A stretch of 64,000 bases of DNA from Megalopta genalis (Eukaryota > Arthropoda > Insecta > Hymenoptera > Halictidae): the NCBI RefSeq assembly GCF_051020955.1, contig NC_135019.1, positions 11,367,501 through 11,431,500 on the forward strand. The letters run 5' to 3'. Positions 1 to 11,724 of this stretch are shown here, piece after piece. The first letter of the stretch is position 1. The number at the start of each line of letters is the position of its first letter. A program made the translations under genes and the position numbers. Below the pieces are notes generated by a model. The model saw nothing but the letters and a program-made list of their open reading frames with translations, searched no databases and was not told where the DNA came from.

Positions 1-31
1 TGTTTTTAGTGCTCCGTAAATCTAGTGTTAA
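1..31. mobile_element. End fragment of a TTAA element (family K)
   Basis: The first 31 bases end in ...CTAGTGTTAA. They match the 5169-5394 element: read on the other strand both ends begin TTAACACT and continue through TTTACGGAGCAC or TTACGGAGCAC. The rest of the element is beyond the window edge. Confidence 0.5.
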
Positions 32-1085
32 CGATTGCAACAAGTTGAAGATAATGCAACGGTATCCTTGAACTCCTGTAACGTAGTTACATTTAATGTA
101 CTAATTTCTCCCATAAATGCATCAAATCGGCAATCTAGCGATCACTTAAGAACGCGTTCCTTGTTTCGCGGGAACCTTAATCGGACCATCGACGGAACAA
201 TCGAATCGCGTCGGCATGGAACAGGCTGCATTATCACGGTCGCATTATCGCGAGAAGGGGATGCGTTTCAGGAGGTTGATCCGCGATCGAAGAAGGGTAG
301 GTACACAGCGTAACCATCCAACCCGGTTATTTCATTTGATCGCGAGACGGCTGAAAAGATTTGCAGGGGTAAGTCCGCTGCTCCGCGCGGCAGCCCCTTT
401 GGTTCTACTTCCTTTTATAACGGGGACCCGGAAATTGGAGAGAAGCCTGTCCGAAACAGTGGCAAACAGTCGAGGATCCATCGGCGCCGGCCGAAGAGTG
501 TATCAACAGAGTGCAAGCGGACGTTGCAGCAAAGTAAACCTCGGGTGTTGGCGAGCAGGATGGCGCAGGGACAAGTGGGGTGGGTTTACGAGGGCGGAAG
601 AGCCGACGGGACCCTTCGAAATCTCTCTGTGGACGTTCGTATCGACGCGTCATCGGTGTGTATCTTCCCGCCAGGGGCGAACTTTTCAATTCGCGGGAAA
701 AACTTCCTGCCCGGATAATCCCCCTAATCAATACAGGCGATCAGCCGTCCCCAGCGATCGCGTTCCATCGTCCGCAATGCCTGAGAACTCTGTCTAGGAC
801 GGAACGGTTACCGGCAGAATGATTTTCACGACGAGGGAATGAAAGCGGTTAACCCTCGTTCGACGGTGGCGGAGTCCATTTTGAGTGGACGTTTCGGAGA
901 TCCATTTAATTACTCGGATTCCCGGGACTGAGTCGAGTGGATGCTGGTTTCAGGTGACGGAAGAAGGTCGACAAGAGGACGTTCGAATACGTATTTAATC
1001 TCGGTTTAGGCTATTCTTTAACTAATGCCGCCGAGATAACCTGGTTCTTGTAAGCTCTGGCTTGATTCTTTTATTGCTTTAGCCT

Positions 1086-2026
1086 TTAACCCTCCGCTGT
1101 CACACTGGGTCAAAATGTACCACATTTCATTATATACAGTATTTGTTATATACAGGGTGTCCCAGGTTTTAATGTTCAAACTTTGTCAGTGTATTCTATG
1201 GCACAAAGTAAGAAAAAAATGTTATGTAAACATAGGTCATACAGAGCTTTATTAAGAAGTTATAACAAAAATTCAGAATAGGAATAGTAATCAACTTGCT
1301 GTTACTGCGAGCATTGGCTTGAATAGGTCAGCACAAGCCGTGTGTTTATGGAAGCTGTGTTTATTAATACATTTCGAAATGTCTACCGTTGTTGACAATA
1401 CATGATTGACATCGATCGAAGATCGAATTTATGACCGTGCGAATTTCGTTTCTATTCGCTTTCATTTCATTGAACGAATTTTTGTTATAACTTCTTAATA
1501 AAGTTCTATATGACCTATGTTTACATAACATTTTTTTCTTACTTTGTGTTATAGAATATACTGACAAAGAGTTTGAACATTAAAACCTGGGACACCCTGT
1601 ATAGTATTATTTAATCTCGGTTTTAGGCGATTGCTTGATTCTTTTATTGCTTTAGCCTTTAACTCTTTGCTGTCACACTGGGTCAAAATGTACCACATTT
1701 CTTTCACTTTCGAGAAAGTGACATTTTCACGAGAAGAATGAAATCAATAATTCAATATATTGGATTGTTGGAAAATTAATTTCGGTCTTTTTGTAAGCTA
1801 TTTATTTGGGAAATCGGAATTACTTTTGCAACAATTCAATACTTGGGAGCGAGATATCGGGTTCTAGTAAAGGAAACAATGTTCTCGAAGGTTCAAATTA
1901 TATTCTTAAATTTTTGGGTCCCAATAGCACTGCCAGTTTTTGAGCGACAGTTGTCTGAAAACTGGGTCCGAGTGTCCCAATATGACATATGTGTTTCGCA
2001 AACGAAGTGTGACAGCGGAGGGTTGA
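1086..2026. mobile_element. TTAA-type element, interrupted by another MITE
   Basis: The left end TTAACCCTCCGCTGTCACAC matches the reverse complement of the right end (GTGTGACAGCGGAGGGTTGA, right target copy decayed to TTGA). TTAA ends with short inverted repeats are the hallmark of piggyBac-type transposition. A different foldback element (1153-1599) sits inside. The stretch carrying TCACACTGGGTCAAAATGTA appears twice, at about 1000-1130 and 1612-1700, flanking that insertion, so a local duplication has occurred. No transposase remains. Confidence 0.55.
1153..1599. mobile_element. Foldback MITE with CAGGGTGTCCC ends (TA target)
   Basis: It starts CAGGGTGTCCCAGG and ends CCTGGGACACCCTG, with TA on both sides (1151-1152, 1600-1601). 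The inverted arms are about 120 bp long (1153-1275 and 1480-1599), share the TTATGTAAACATAGGTC / GACCTATGTTTACATAA stretch, and flank a short unrelated core. The ends resemble MITE-B but the interior is different. No coding capacity. Confidence 0.7.
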
Positions 2027-2167
2027 AAAAAATTTCAGAAATTTCTGCAATACCTCTACTTTGATGTACAATTGATGATTAAGTTCTATCAGCTGGTGGG
2101 TAACAGGTAGCCCAACCCTTTCTTTTCGAAGATATTAAAAAATGAAAATTTCGTCTAAGTATTATAC

Positions 2168-2709
2168 TTAACCCTTAAATGCATATTGTTGCCAATTGTC
2201 TACATTCCAGTTCCACTTAATTTTATTCAAAAACCTGAGTATGTGCGTTTCCGAACACACGTTGATAACAATAGACAATAGACCATGTGTGAAATAAAAG
2301 ACTTGACATTACTTTTGGCGAGTAAGTTATATGTTTTTTGACATTTGAATGTGGTGGGTGATAACCTTCAATGTGTTACTTGGTGAGATATTTTCTTTTT
2401 TCGAGTTTAAAAATTGCTTTGTGTCACAACAAAAATCGCAATTGCTTTGCTGCATTTCATTTATAAATAATGTGAAAATTCCTATATTAATAGATAATAT
2501 AAATACATGACCATTTGTTTACGTCTACAATAATTTTAGTAATAAACGCATATTGTTGCCAAAAGTCTACATACAACTTTTTTTCAAAATAAATACTCAA
2601 TATTATTACCTAGATTTTTTTATTTATTTTTTACGTAACCTATGACTACATTCCTATAAAAAACGATTTTTTAAAATTCAAAACAAAAAATCATGCATTT
2701 AAGGGTTAA
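2168..2709. mobile_element. TTAA-flanked non-autonomous element
   Basis: Ends are TTAACCCTTAAATGCAT and ATGCATTTAAGGGTTAA, a 17-base perfect inverted repeat that includes the TTAA target. The motif CGCATATTGTTGCCA, or close variants, recurs near both ends (about 2181 and 2547), as expected for subterminal binding repeats. There is no reading frame of note. Confidence 0.65.
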
Positions 2710-4045
2710 ATACCCATGTTCTTGGTAAAGGGTTAAGTCTGCGTCAGTGTGATAATCAATACTTTTTTCTTCAATTATTAAACCGACGTATTGTACAACT
2801 TCGACGTATTGTAGTGGAGCCGATTACTCTAAACTGACCAACTGCTGTGCCTTCGCATTGTTTTCGGCTGTAATTAATTTTATATTTATCTCACAAGACG
2901 TATTAAAATTTGTAATCTTTTATTTTGTTAATTATCGAATAAAAAGTTGAATATATCTTATTCAAGAAATATAAGGATAATTGCACCCCAAAATAAAGGC
3001 ACAGCAATATTGGTCACCGCACAGTAACCACCGCTCCACAACCCTACGCCTCAATTCCGCAGAGAAAAATTCCCGCTGGCAAAGGGTGAAATTAAAGAAA
3101 AGCTTCGTTCCCACCTGTCGAGTTTCCAATCGATTCCCACTGATTACGGGGACTGTTCGACGCGGTCAAAGTACAGGCTGCGCACAGGGGTGGGAAAGTG
3201 CGAAGGGACGCGGCGCTGTCCATACTTCGAGCTATTTTAGAGCCGGTTTGATGAATCGCCGCGGAACAATGCGCGCGATAAAATGACATCACTCGATCAT
3301 TGATGTCCACTCGACAAACTCGTTCAATTGCGAGGGTAATAATTCTGTAAATAGATTCCGATAATGACGTTACTCGGTTCGGCTCGCATCTATCTTCTGC
3401 GGCGTATTAATTCAGCAACCGGGGGATGGTTGCAGCGATCCCTGGATCGGCAGCTGCGCGGCACAGACACGCTCGCGTGCACGCTGGTCGTCGGGCCGGT
3501 TGATTCCGCGTCGATCAAGTCTAGTTTCTACGTCGACCGCGGCTGTTTTTCCGGGATTCTGTCGACGAACGGCCGGGGGAAGACGCCGCGCCGTTTCGGT
3601 CGGTCGAACGGATTCGCGGGCCATTAGTCACTGTTGGCCGGGGTCACGGTGTTTCGCAAAAACCGATTCAAAATTGTCGAACGATGCAGCGGAGCTCGAA
3701 TTGTCGATAAGGTCGGAAAGCAGGATGTCAGGCCGCGCCGTTTTGAGGGAGATTGATGAGGGCTCGCGGTTACCAGTCTGTGTACAGAGCTAAATTGCCA
3801 GCCGGTGGGGGTAGTTTCGGCCGGCCCGGGGGTTGAGGTCAGCTCGATGCACACGCAGCTCGCCTGTCCCGCTCTCGTTAACACCGATTTATTCGTTGCC
3901 AGCCTCGTTCTTCCCCCGCAAGCGTCTCCGTTTCTAACACCTTCCGAAATATCACGAGCGAAACTTTCAGCCCGAACGACACACGCGAATTTTACTAGTT
4001 CACACCAGCAGCTTTGCGCACATTTTGCATCTTCTCGTCTCGTTC

Positions 4046-4137
4046 CATTTCATTTCATTTCATTTCATTTCTTTTCGTTTCATTTCGTTTCATTTCATTC
4101 CATTTCATTTCCTTTCATTTCATTTCGCTTTATTTTA
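4046..4137. repeat. (CATTT)n microsatellite
   Basis: Imperfect pentamer array CATTT with CGTTT, CTTTT and CCTTT variants. Its apparent Ser/Phe/His-rich reading frames are artefacts of the repeat. Confidence 0.9.
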
Positions 4138-4339
4138 TTCGTCTATTCGCGGGAAATGCTCTTTAGTTCGAGAGAAAGTAATACGCAGGGAAAAACAATA
4201 TAAAAATGATACAAAAGAAAATCATTATTGTAGAACAAAGGTGGCCGAAGCGTCGACCGCGTAACTATTCCTAGTCGCCCGCCTGTCTGATATTATCTCT
4301 GTTTGTTTTAAATTTAAACTTATTTTTGGCTTCAAGTTA

Positions 4340-4457
4340 CAGTAATGTCTCCCATACTGACCCTCGGATTGTGTACAAAAATGAACAATTTGGGAAGAGA
4401 AGATACGATTATTCGAGCCTTGCAGCTCGTTTTTATAGTTCTTGACAATTCGTAATG
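4340..4457. mobile_element. MITE-A copy, 5' half only
   Basis: Begins CAGTAATGTCTCCCATACTG and runs through the GAAGATACGATTATTCGAGCC segment, then breaks off before the (AC)n tract at 4482. The 3' arm is missing. Confidence 0.7.
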
Positions 4458-4480
4458 TTTAAATATTCAAGGAAATGCAG

Positions 4481-4481
<1 letters not shown>

Positions 4482-4541
<60 letters not shown>

Positions 4542-4570
4542 ATAAATACAAATTCTCTCTCTCTCTCTTC
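4482..4570. repeat. (AC)n followed by short (CT)n microsatellite
   Basis: About 28 AC dinucleotides, a short spacer, then a brief CT run. Confidence 0.95.
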
Positions 4571-4647
4571 TAAGAAATTATTATCAAAAAACTTCTAATC
4601 GTCATAACTGTGAATAGAATGGCACGGCAAGAAGTTAAACTGAAATA

Positions 4648-4862
4648 CAGTAAATTTTCCTTAATCGACGCTCAGCTAGGAAACAGAAATGGACAATTTG
4701 GAAAGAGGAGATACAATTATTCGAGCCTTGCAGCTCGTTTTTATAGTTCTTGACAATTCGTGACTATAAAAATGATCTGCAAGGATCGAATAATCGTCTC
4801 TCTTCTCCCTAAATTGTCCATTTTTGTGGGCAATCTGAGCGCCAATTAGAGAGACATTATTG
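4648..4862. mobile_element. MITE-A copy, full length
   Basis: Palindromic element of 215 bp. It begins CAGTAAATTTTCCTTAATCG and ends GAGAGACATTATTG, flanked by TA. The two halves carry the inverted segments ATTATTCGAGCCTTGCAGC and its complement around a short loop. Confidence 0.8.
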
Positions 4863-5168
4863 TACTACTTTTCTTGTGGTCACTTAACAAGTACGATGTT
4901 GCCAGATCGCCGCCTATAATTTAAAAAAAATTCTGGTCGTCCGTAGCGATCAAAAGTTTGGCCACCCCTGTTGTAAAGTATGCTGCATAATCAACCCCCT
5001 TGCAATACTATTTTTCTCAAAACTGTGTTGATTAACACATCTTCTGTCTGAATAATTTTTCGAATACACAACCAGAAATTCTTACTTCTCTTGTGTCATC
5101 ATTTACTTTCGTTTCTGCATTCCAATCACAGATTGCTTCGATTTAGAAGACACGAACAACATTCGTAT

Positions 5169-5394
5169 TTAACACTGACTTACGGAGCACAAAAAACAGC
5201 TGTTTTATATTAGTTTATAAAAGTAACAATAAGACATTTATTCTGATTTTTAACAAGTGTTATTGTAACATTTGCCGTAAGTAACATATAAATTGAAAAA
5301 ATAACTCATAAATGTATCTGTACGATATAAATAATCGTAAATTAAAAAATTAGTGACCCGTCATTTCTGACGGGTTCCGTAAATCTAGTGTTAA
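5169..5394. mobile_element. TTAA element (family K) with adjoining partial duplicate
   Basis: Starts TTAACACTGACTTACGGAGC and ends CCGTAAATCTAGTGTTAA. Most of its body recurs at 5395-5600 (shared GTAACATATAAAT and TTAGTGACCCGTCATTT), so a partial tandem duplicate follows it. Diverged relatives occur at 11510-11705 and, inverted, at 47580-47795. No coding frame. Confidence 0.6.
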
Positions 5395-6142
5395 TAGATT
5401 ATGTATGAAATCTTCATCATATTTATCCTGATTTTTAACAAATGTTATTGTAGCATTTGCCGTAAGTAACATATAAATGGAATAAATACTCATAAATGTA
5501 TCTTTACGATATGAATAATCGTAAATTAAGAAATTAGTGACCCGTCATTTTTTACGGGTCCCGTAAATTTTTTACGTATTACATACGATTACGTATGAAA
5601 TCTTCATCGCGAGTCTATTTTTTCATCCTTGTCGACGGACATAACTCTTTCGTTCTGAATTTTGTAAAATGTAGAAAAATGAGAATTCGCATAAAGATCC
5701 GCCGGCTAGTTATCACTAATAATTCTCAATACATAATACATCCATAGTCGAGAATATGAAGTCTTAAATTTGCTGAACGGAGTGCCTCCATTGAAAACTT
5801 CGCTGAAAATTAGTTCGCCAAAACTGCCGCTTGTCTTTCTACTTCGTCATCGATACGTTGAACGTATCCGCAATTGATGGCATATTGTTGCCGTATTTCA
5901 TCGAGACGCCTCGGTAAATTTTCATTGAAAAAACGTGTATCATAAATTGCTCGAAGCAATTCCGATCGTATTCGAGGACCAGGGAAGTGTAACGCCCGGC
6001 GTTCCCGATATCGAACGAAGAAAGAGCGTTGCGCCACGTGCTAAATGGAAGCATCTTTTTCCCGGTTCCGGCCGTTGTACCCGGGCAAACGGCGTTGCAG
6101 CGCGATTTTAATCTCACTCTCGGCTACGGGTTGCCCCGGCAC

Positions 6143-6203
6143 GAGGCGAGGCAAGGAGAAGCGAGGCGAGGCGAGGCGAGGCGAGGCGAGGCGAGGCGAG
6201 GCG
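6143..6203. repeat. (GAGGC)n minisatellite
   Basis: About 12 copies of GAGGC with one irregular copy (GCAAGGAGAA). The overlapping frames encode Arg/Gly/Glu or Leu/Ala/Ser repeats only because of the array. Confidence 0.9.
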
Positions 6204-7481
6204 CGTTGCAATTCAAACAAATTCGATGCGCTTGGGCAACCGTGCGATCGAACTCCCGCCGATATCTCGGAATTACTTGGTCCCGCTTCTTCCGGGAAAA
6301 ATTGTTTCCAGCATCGGGAATCTCGTTAGGAAAGTTGAAGAAACGCGAGGGGGAAAAGTTCGACGGCGGAATGGTTACGGTTCGCGGAGCACGCCCGCCA
6401 ACCCGCAGCCACCGATGGTTATTCTTAAACATTAATCCCGCGGCGGAGGGCTGTTAGTATCGGACGCCGTTCGATCGTTAATAAGTACTTCTAATAAAGG
6501 AACGCTTTACGATCCACCTAAATCCTGGCTGCTGGATCCGCGCAGCACCCATCGGTCGCCGGATCGTCTGCTAAATTAGCTCGCGGAATTAATTCCGCTC
6601 GATCTTAATCCGTTGTTCGACCGGCCGCCGATGGACCGTTGCCGCGTTAAAACGCCAAACCGGTGGAAAAACATTTGCTTTCGATATCGGCCGCGGACAC
6701 TCTGACGCTCGATTACTCGCCGTCTGGATCTACGCGATTCTCTTGCCGCCAATATGCCATTTCACAGCGCGGATAGCGAGCGGTTTCGCCCGGGACAACG
6801 AGAAAATTCGCGGCACGCTTTGAATTTTCAACGAAAGGCGAGGTAATTCGCCGATTACTTTTTCGTTGCGCGCGGAGTTTCAACCGTTTGTCCGTTTACT
6901 TTATCGAATAAATATCGAATCGAATACAAATTTATTTAGATAACAATTGATCCGAATAAGAACTCGTTCGATCAAGATTTTGTTTGAACTAGAAAATATC
7001 CGTTGTTCGAGCAAGTATTTATTCGCGCGGGAATTCTTTCTGGAAACGATCGATTCGAATAAAGCTGATAGAACGTGCATTGTTCATTTTTTTTTTCATA
7101 ATTCATCGATTAATTTCTTCCCTGTTGATTGTTACGATTCGCTTCTTTTCGTACGTTGCGTCGGGAAATGGTCTCGTTGGAAAATTAACGAGAAATAAAC
7201 ATGCATACGGTATCATTGTCAGAGCAGTGAAAAGCAAATCGATTCTGAATATATGTACATATCGGAATGTATTCGTATCAATGTGTTCTTACGAAACTAC
7301 GTGAAAGTAAAAACAATCAACAATTGTTCGCAATATTATTCGAACGATTTTACAATCTCTATTCAGACAATTATCTCGTCATTTTTATTATTCGATCGAA
7401 TAATAAAGAATTATTCGGACGCGCGAATGGAATCGCTTGTTATAAACAATGAATAATTGTTGTTAATTGTAAAAGATCCAA

Positions 7482-8123
7482 TTAACATTAGAACTACCGA
7501 ACACACTAAGCGCGACTAATGTATATTGTTTTATAACAATGCCAAGACTGGATTTATTTAAACTATGGATTTTTATATTATAATATATATTCATATATAT
7601 AAACTATGAAACGGACGTTTTTGTTTCATCTGTGTTCAGCTGCGACTGTGTTCATTGTAATGTGCGCTCGATATTTTTATTTATAAATTTTAAAGGTATT
7701 CTTGTTACTCATTTCGCAAAATTTTGTTCGTGTTTGTATGCCATTTTTATTTTATTTTTCTCCGAAACCAGATGGAAACAAAAAGCGATTTACATCATTC
7801 AACGCCCGTTCCATAGTTTCCAACATGATATAATATATATAATATATATTATTAACGTTAATATTATTAAACGAGTCAAAATAACTGGTTTCTGATTTTT
7901 TCTTTTACAGTTCCTAATATTGTAAAAATATTTCCAGGAAAAATTTTTAGATACACTTACTTATTGAAATTTATATATATTATTATATATATTATATATA
8001 AATTTCAATAAGTAAGTGTATCTAAAAATCCCTCCTGGAAATATTTGTATAATATCAGAGAAACTGTAAAAGAAAAAAATCAGAAACCAGTCATCTTGAC
8101 TCGTTTGTCAGTTCTAGTGCTAA
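7482..8123. mobile_element. TTAA element (family D) with a large internal hairpin
   Basis: The left end is TTAACATTAGAACTACCGA. The right end, read on the other strand, is TTAGCACTAGAACTGACAAA (target decayed). The family member at 25209-25433 shares both ends. Inside, 7871-7980 and 7992-8105 form near-perfect inverted arms of about 110 bp separated by an AT loop. No protein is encoded. It sits about 100 bp from the Ig exon donor at 8218. Confidence 0.65.
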
Positions 8124-8218
8124 GGAGGATTCGTTCGAATAATTAATTATTCCAGGAGAATATTACGTTCGAATAATGGCGAACCGTGACAGAAAAATTA
8201 GCGTGAAAATGTACTTAC

Positions 8219-8427
8219 ATCGCACGTCGAACCTCACTTCCGTGCTGGAGGACATGGTCGGGTTGGCATACGCCGGATGAATGGCGACACACCTAATCGG
8301 CTGGCCGTAGCGCGACCGCTCCGCCATAATCTCGCAGACGCTGTACGTGGCCCAAGTGCGGGGATTATCTATCTCCGTCGAGTTTACCTGGGGCCTGAGA
8401 GTCCTCACTTCGGTCTCGCCCACGTAC
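8219..8427 (-). CDS. IgSF receptor exon: second half of Ig domain 2
   Basis: Last visible exon, 209 nt. It begins after acceptor GCGCGCAG (8435-8428) with the G that completes a Trp codon, encodes 69 residues, and ends in phase 1 at donor T|GTAAGTA. Visible features are YVGETEV right after the C-strand Trp, an NST glycosylation sequon, DNPRTW, and strand F as GQPIRCVAIH, whose Cys pairs with the Cys of the previous exon. The end STEVRFDVR closes the domain. The CD80-like C2-set style matches nephrin/Kirre-type receptors. An extra Cys (SVCEI) is present. A third domain is expected in the next exon, outside the window. Confidence 0.88.
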
Positions 8428-8654
8428 CTGCGCGCATTTCCCCCGAAAATTTGCATTTCCAATGGCCGTTCTGTAACAACTCTGCGCGGAGTGAAATCCC
8501 ACGGACACCGACGACCCCTCGCTCGCTCTCGTCCTCCCCCTCATCTCTTCTCGGAGCATCTTCTTCGACTATGCTACGCGCTCCCACTTTCGCCCACACC
8601 CTCGAAACTATCGCCAACCCCTCGATACCACTGTTTCCCTCCCTGATACGCTCC

Positions 8655-8697
<43 letters not shown>
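8655..8697. repeat. (CT)n microsatellite
   Basis: About 21 uninterrupted CT units. Flanking frames encode Ser/Leu or Arg/Glu runs that are repeat artefacts. Confidence 0.95.
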
Positions 8698-8698
<1 letters not shown>

Positions 8699-9264
8699 AA
8701 CGCTCTCCATCGCCTCGTCCCCCTTGTTTTCCTTCCTCGCTCCGTCTTCGCGGCGAAACCAAAGATTGAAGCGGGTAATCGCCCCGAGGGTTTGCCTCTC
8801 CACTCGGGAATCCCGAAGTGTCTCGAGTTCTAAAGCGGAGATTTCGCTGCTCCGCGGGGATGTGGCCCGAGTCGCGAGGGAATTACGATTTTCTGGCTCG
8901 AGTGCCGCCGAGAGCGGGATTTCGGGCCGCGCTCGCGCCCGAAAGCTTCCCGAAACTTCTGTTTCCAGGCGCCGCCGCGCGGCGGGATCGAAGCCGGAAA
9001 TCATGCTCGAAACCATAAAAATCGAAGTTCTCGGCGGAGAGATTTTAACTTGTAATAATAACAGCAATTAACGACGGGATGAACCCTTCGTTGCAGCGAG
9101 AGAAAGTAAGAATAATGCAGCAGTCTCACAGGGACGGGTAAAATATTAAATCTTAAAATTAACGTATCTCCAGAAGCAATGATTTCTTAAGACGTGCAGG
9201 TTGATAGTTTTTTGTAAAGACTATCAAGGTTCATCAACTGATGCAATAGAAAATATATGAAAAT

Positions 9265-9923
9265 TTAACTTAATAAAAACGTTAACGATCTTCGTATGTC
9301 CTTTATGCGACCACCTACAAGGAAACTAGCGTCATCAGTACGTGTCCCTCTCGGAATCATTTAATTTCATTTGAAAATTTTTCGCTACGCTTGATAACAA
9401 TGACATGAAGCTAGATGATAATACGCGATGGCCCATCCTTAATGACCCACCCTATACTAATGAACACTCAAGCAATTAACTCTTTGCACTGGAATGACGA
9501 GTCTGAGGCACCGCTAGAAATTGCTATGTAACATTTATAAATTAAATAGTAATATATAATTAGCTACATATATTTAATAAATTTGTTTATATTCAAAGAA
9601 TTGTTAAAACTGTAGTCATTGTACGAGCGAGTAAACCGACTCTCATGTGCAAACAATACAAAAATAATACAACATTAGAAGAAATATCTCAGTTTTGAAG
9701 TTGAAACAGCCTCGAGTGCAAAGGATTGAAGCAATATCGTTTGCTAATAAATATTATAATAAATAAATATTGCTAATAAATAGAATAGCTAGAATAGAAT
9801 AGAATAGTCATTAAGCGTAGCGAAAAAGTTTTCAAATGAAATTAAATGATTTCGAGAGGGACACGTTTCCTTGTAGGTAGTCGCGTAAAGAACATGCGAA
9901 GATCGTTAACGTTTTTATTAAGT
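9265..9923. mobile_element. Foldback element interrupted by a TTAA element
   Basis: Inverted arms at 9265-9394 and 9811-9923 share AATAAAAACGTTAACGATC, GAGAGGGACACG-type and AAATGAAATTAAATGATT stretches. The left arm carries about 15 extra bases near GCGTCATCAGT. The central DNA includes a TTAA element (9476-9729). No coding capacity. Confidence 0.6.
9476..9729. mobile_element. TTAA element (family H) nested in the foldback
   Basis: Left end TTAACTCTTTGCACTGGA. The right end, reversed, is TCAATCCTTTGCACTCGAG. The same terminus appears at 22582-22599. About 254 bp, non-coding. Confidence 0.5.
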
Positions 9924-10527
9924 CCAATACAATTGATCCACAAAATCCATTTGCAGAACATTCGAGCATCCATTAGTTATCCTATCCTGGACTAACTATC
10001 TACCCTGCAGTCACCTAATTCCCGAGAAGAATAGCAAAGTAGAGGCGATTAGAAGCGATCCGGTTTCGCGAGAAGGATCCGTTTCCCGGAGCACGCGAAC
10101 GGTCTGTCACCGATCTCGCCCGACTTATATCCAGACGTCATGCAACGTCAATTACGCGCGGCCCCAGAGAAAGACAAGATTCCGAAGTGGCGCGGTTCGC
10201 GACGCAACTCGTTGCGGAATTCGCGGGCCGCGACGGCACGCGCCGGGAACTTGCCCGACGAGCGTCGAACTTTCCCCGGGACGATCCGCGCGGGGGTCGC
10301 TCTCGTTTTCCATTCGCCTATAAATTAATTAACGTTCTCTCGCGTAGCTTATCATCCTCCGTCGAGCCGTTATCCCGCCGTTTCGTTCCGTCGCCGAGCT
10401 TTCTGTTATTTCTGCGCCCCCGAGGGTGCAAGCAAACCGTGCAGCTCCTTAACTTCGTCTGGATACCTGGCTCGGAATGGATCATGATTATTCATGGGCA
10501 GCCAGAGAGTCGAAGGGTGAGGTAGAG

Positions 10528-10592
10528 AGAGGAAGGATGGGTGGGAGGAAGAGAGAGAGGGAAGGAGAGAGAGAAAGAGAGAGAGAAAGAGA
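10528..10592. repeat. GA-rich low-complexity tract
   Basis: Imperfect GAGAG/GGAAG run, purine-rich on the plus strand. It explains the Arg/Glu-rich and Leu/Ser-rich frames around it. Confidence 0.8.
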
Positions 10593-11125
10593 GAGCAAGC
10601 GTAGCATCGGCGGGATCCGCAACGGTGCATTACGGGGCCGAGGATGTTCGCGCAGGGTGAAACGAAGCCGGTTCGCGCTGCCTGGTACGAGGGCGCGTGG
10701 GCGTGTGCATACCCATCCCGGCCCCGGCTCCGACACGGGGTCAGAGATATCGGTACCCCTTCGAAATAATAGCTCGGAACCGGCGCGGCGAGCGGACGAG
10801 TGCTCTTTTCCATCCGCTCCTTCTTGCCGTTCGTTAAATCCCCAGTTACGATTCATAAAGCCGGCCGTTCCGCCCCCGTCCACGGCAACCGCGAGCTCCA
10901 CGGAGAATTCAATTTAAAAATCCCCTTCGCCGCGTCTACGGACCCGCCGTTTAACCGACCCACGCTGGCCTAGATCGTGCTCCTAAGAACCGACATACGC
11001 GGCGCACCACTCTCCAGCCGCTTTAATCAATCCATTGAATATCGTGTCCCGAAAGTGACCGGATACACCGATCCGTGTCGTCTGTTGCTGTTTTATCAAA
11101 CTGTCACGCTTCCAAATTTTCGGTA

Positions 11126-11452
11126 CAGTACCGAACTCCGCTTATCCGAACTCCGTCTGCTGGAACGAGATTGTGGCCAATGCCCCTATTCAAGCGAACT
11201 TCTGTTTCAACTACTATTATCCGCACCACCGACCAGAGTTACCCCAATTATGGGAACACCTAGTTAATGCGTACGTAAACAAATGTAGCCGATTTTACTT
11301 TTGTTTGTACGGTTAAATCCGTTTATTTGTATCCCGGTTATTCGAACGGAAATGTACAAGCTGCGGGGACAAGCTGCGGACTCCTATTACATGAATCTAT
11401 CCCCGGTTATATGAACCGATTGTTTACCGCTCGTGTAAATGGAGTTCAACTG
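11126..11452. mobile_element. pogo/Tigger-like MITE
   Basis: Begins CAGTACCGAACTCCGCTTAT and ends ATGGAGTTCAACTG, flanked by TA. The phrase TTATCCGAACTCC near the end, and further copies of TTATTCGAA-type subterminal motifs (about 11338), resemble known pogo/Tigger ends. About 327 bp without transposase. Confidence 0.55.
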
Positions 11453-11509
11453 TAATTATTTACTGTTCGGGCTCTTTTTGAAAAACAATTTTACTCGCGC
11501 TAGTTTCAC

Positions 11510-11705
11510 GAAGCAGTAAAAATATTAGTTCACAAACGTGACAATAAGAGATTTATTCTGATTTCGAACGAGGATTGTTGTTATATTTAACGTAATTTAA
11601 CGCAAGCAACACGTATATATTGGATAAATAACTCATAAATGCATCTTTGCAATCTGAATGATCGTGAATTAAGAAATTAGTGATTCCCCGATGGATTTCG
11701 TATAC
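11510..11705. repeat. Diverged family K repeat copy
   Basis: Shares GATTTATTCTGATTT, GATAAATAACTCATAAATG and AATTAAGAAATTAGTGA with the 5169-5600 repeats in the same order. Ends are not preserved. Confidence 0.5.
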
Positions 11706-11724
11706 TTACTGTTATTTATATATA

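Larger units (their letters stand above)
1..8218 (-). other. Partial intron 3' of the last visible Ig exon
   Basis: This DNA lies downstream of the donor at 8218-8217. No minus-strand frame here resembles a third Ig domain, so the next exon is probably beyond position 1. It must start in phase 1, because exon 8219-8427 ends with a single T of a codon. The stretch holds TTAA elements (1086-2026, 2168-2709, 5169-5394, 7482-8123), two MITE-A copies, and (CATTT)n, (AC)n and (GAGGC)n arrays. In 32-1085, 2710-4045, 4863-5168, 5601-6142 and 6204-7481 I see only unique AT- or CpG-rich sequence without convincing genes. Confidence 0.6.

Noticed and set aside
5810..6117. Minus-strand frames with a helical segment (PRRLDEIRQQYAIN)
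   Set aside because: Protein-like, possibly a transposon fragment, but only about 75 codons with no inverted repeats, splice sites or family I can name.
8277..9071. 264-codon plus-strand frame
   Set aside because: Antisense to the supported Ig exon 8219-8427 and built around a (CT)n microsatellite.
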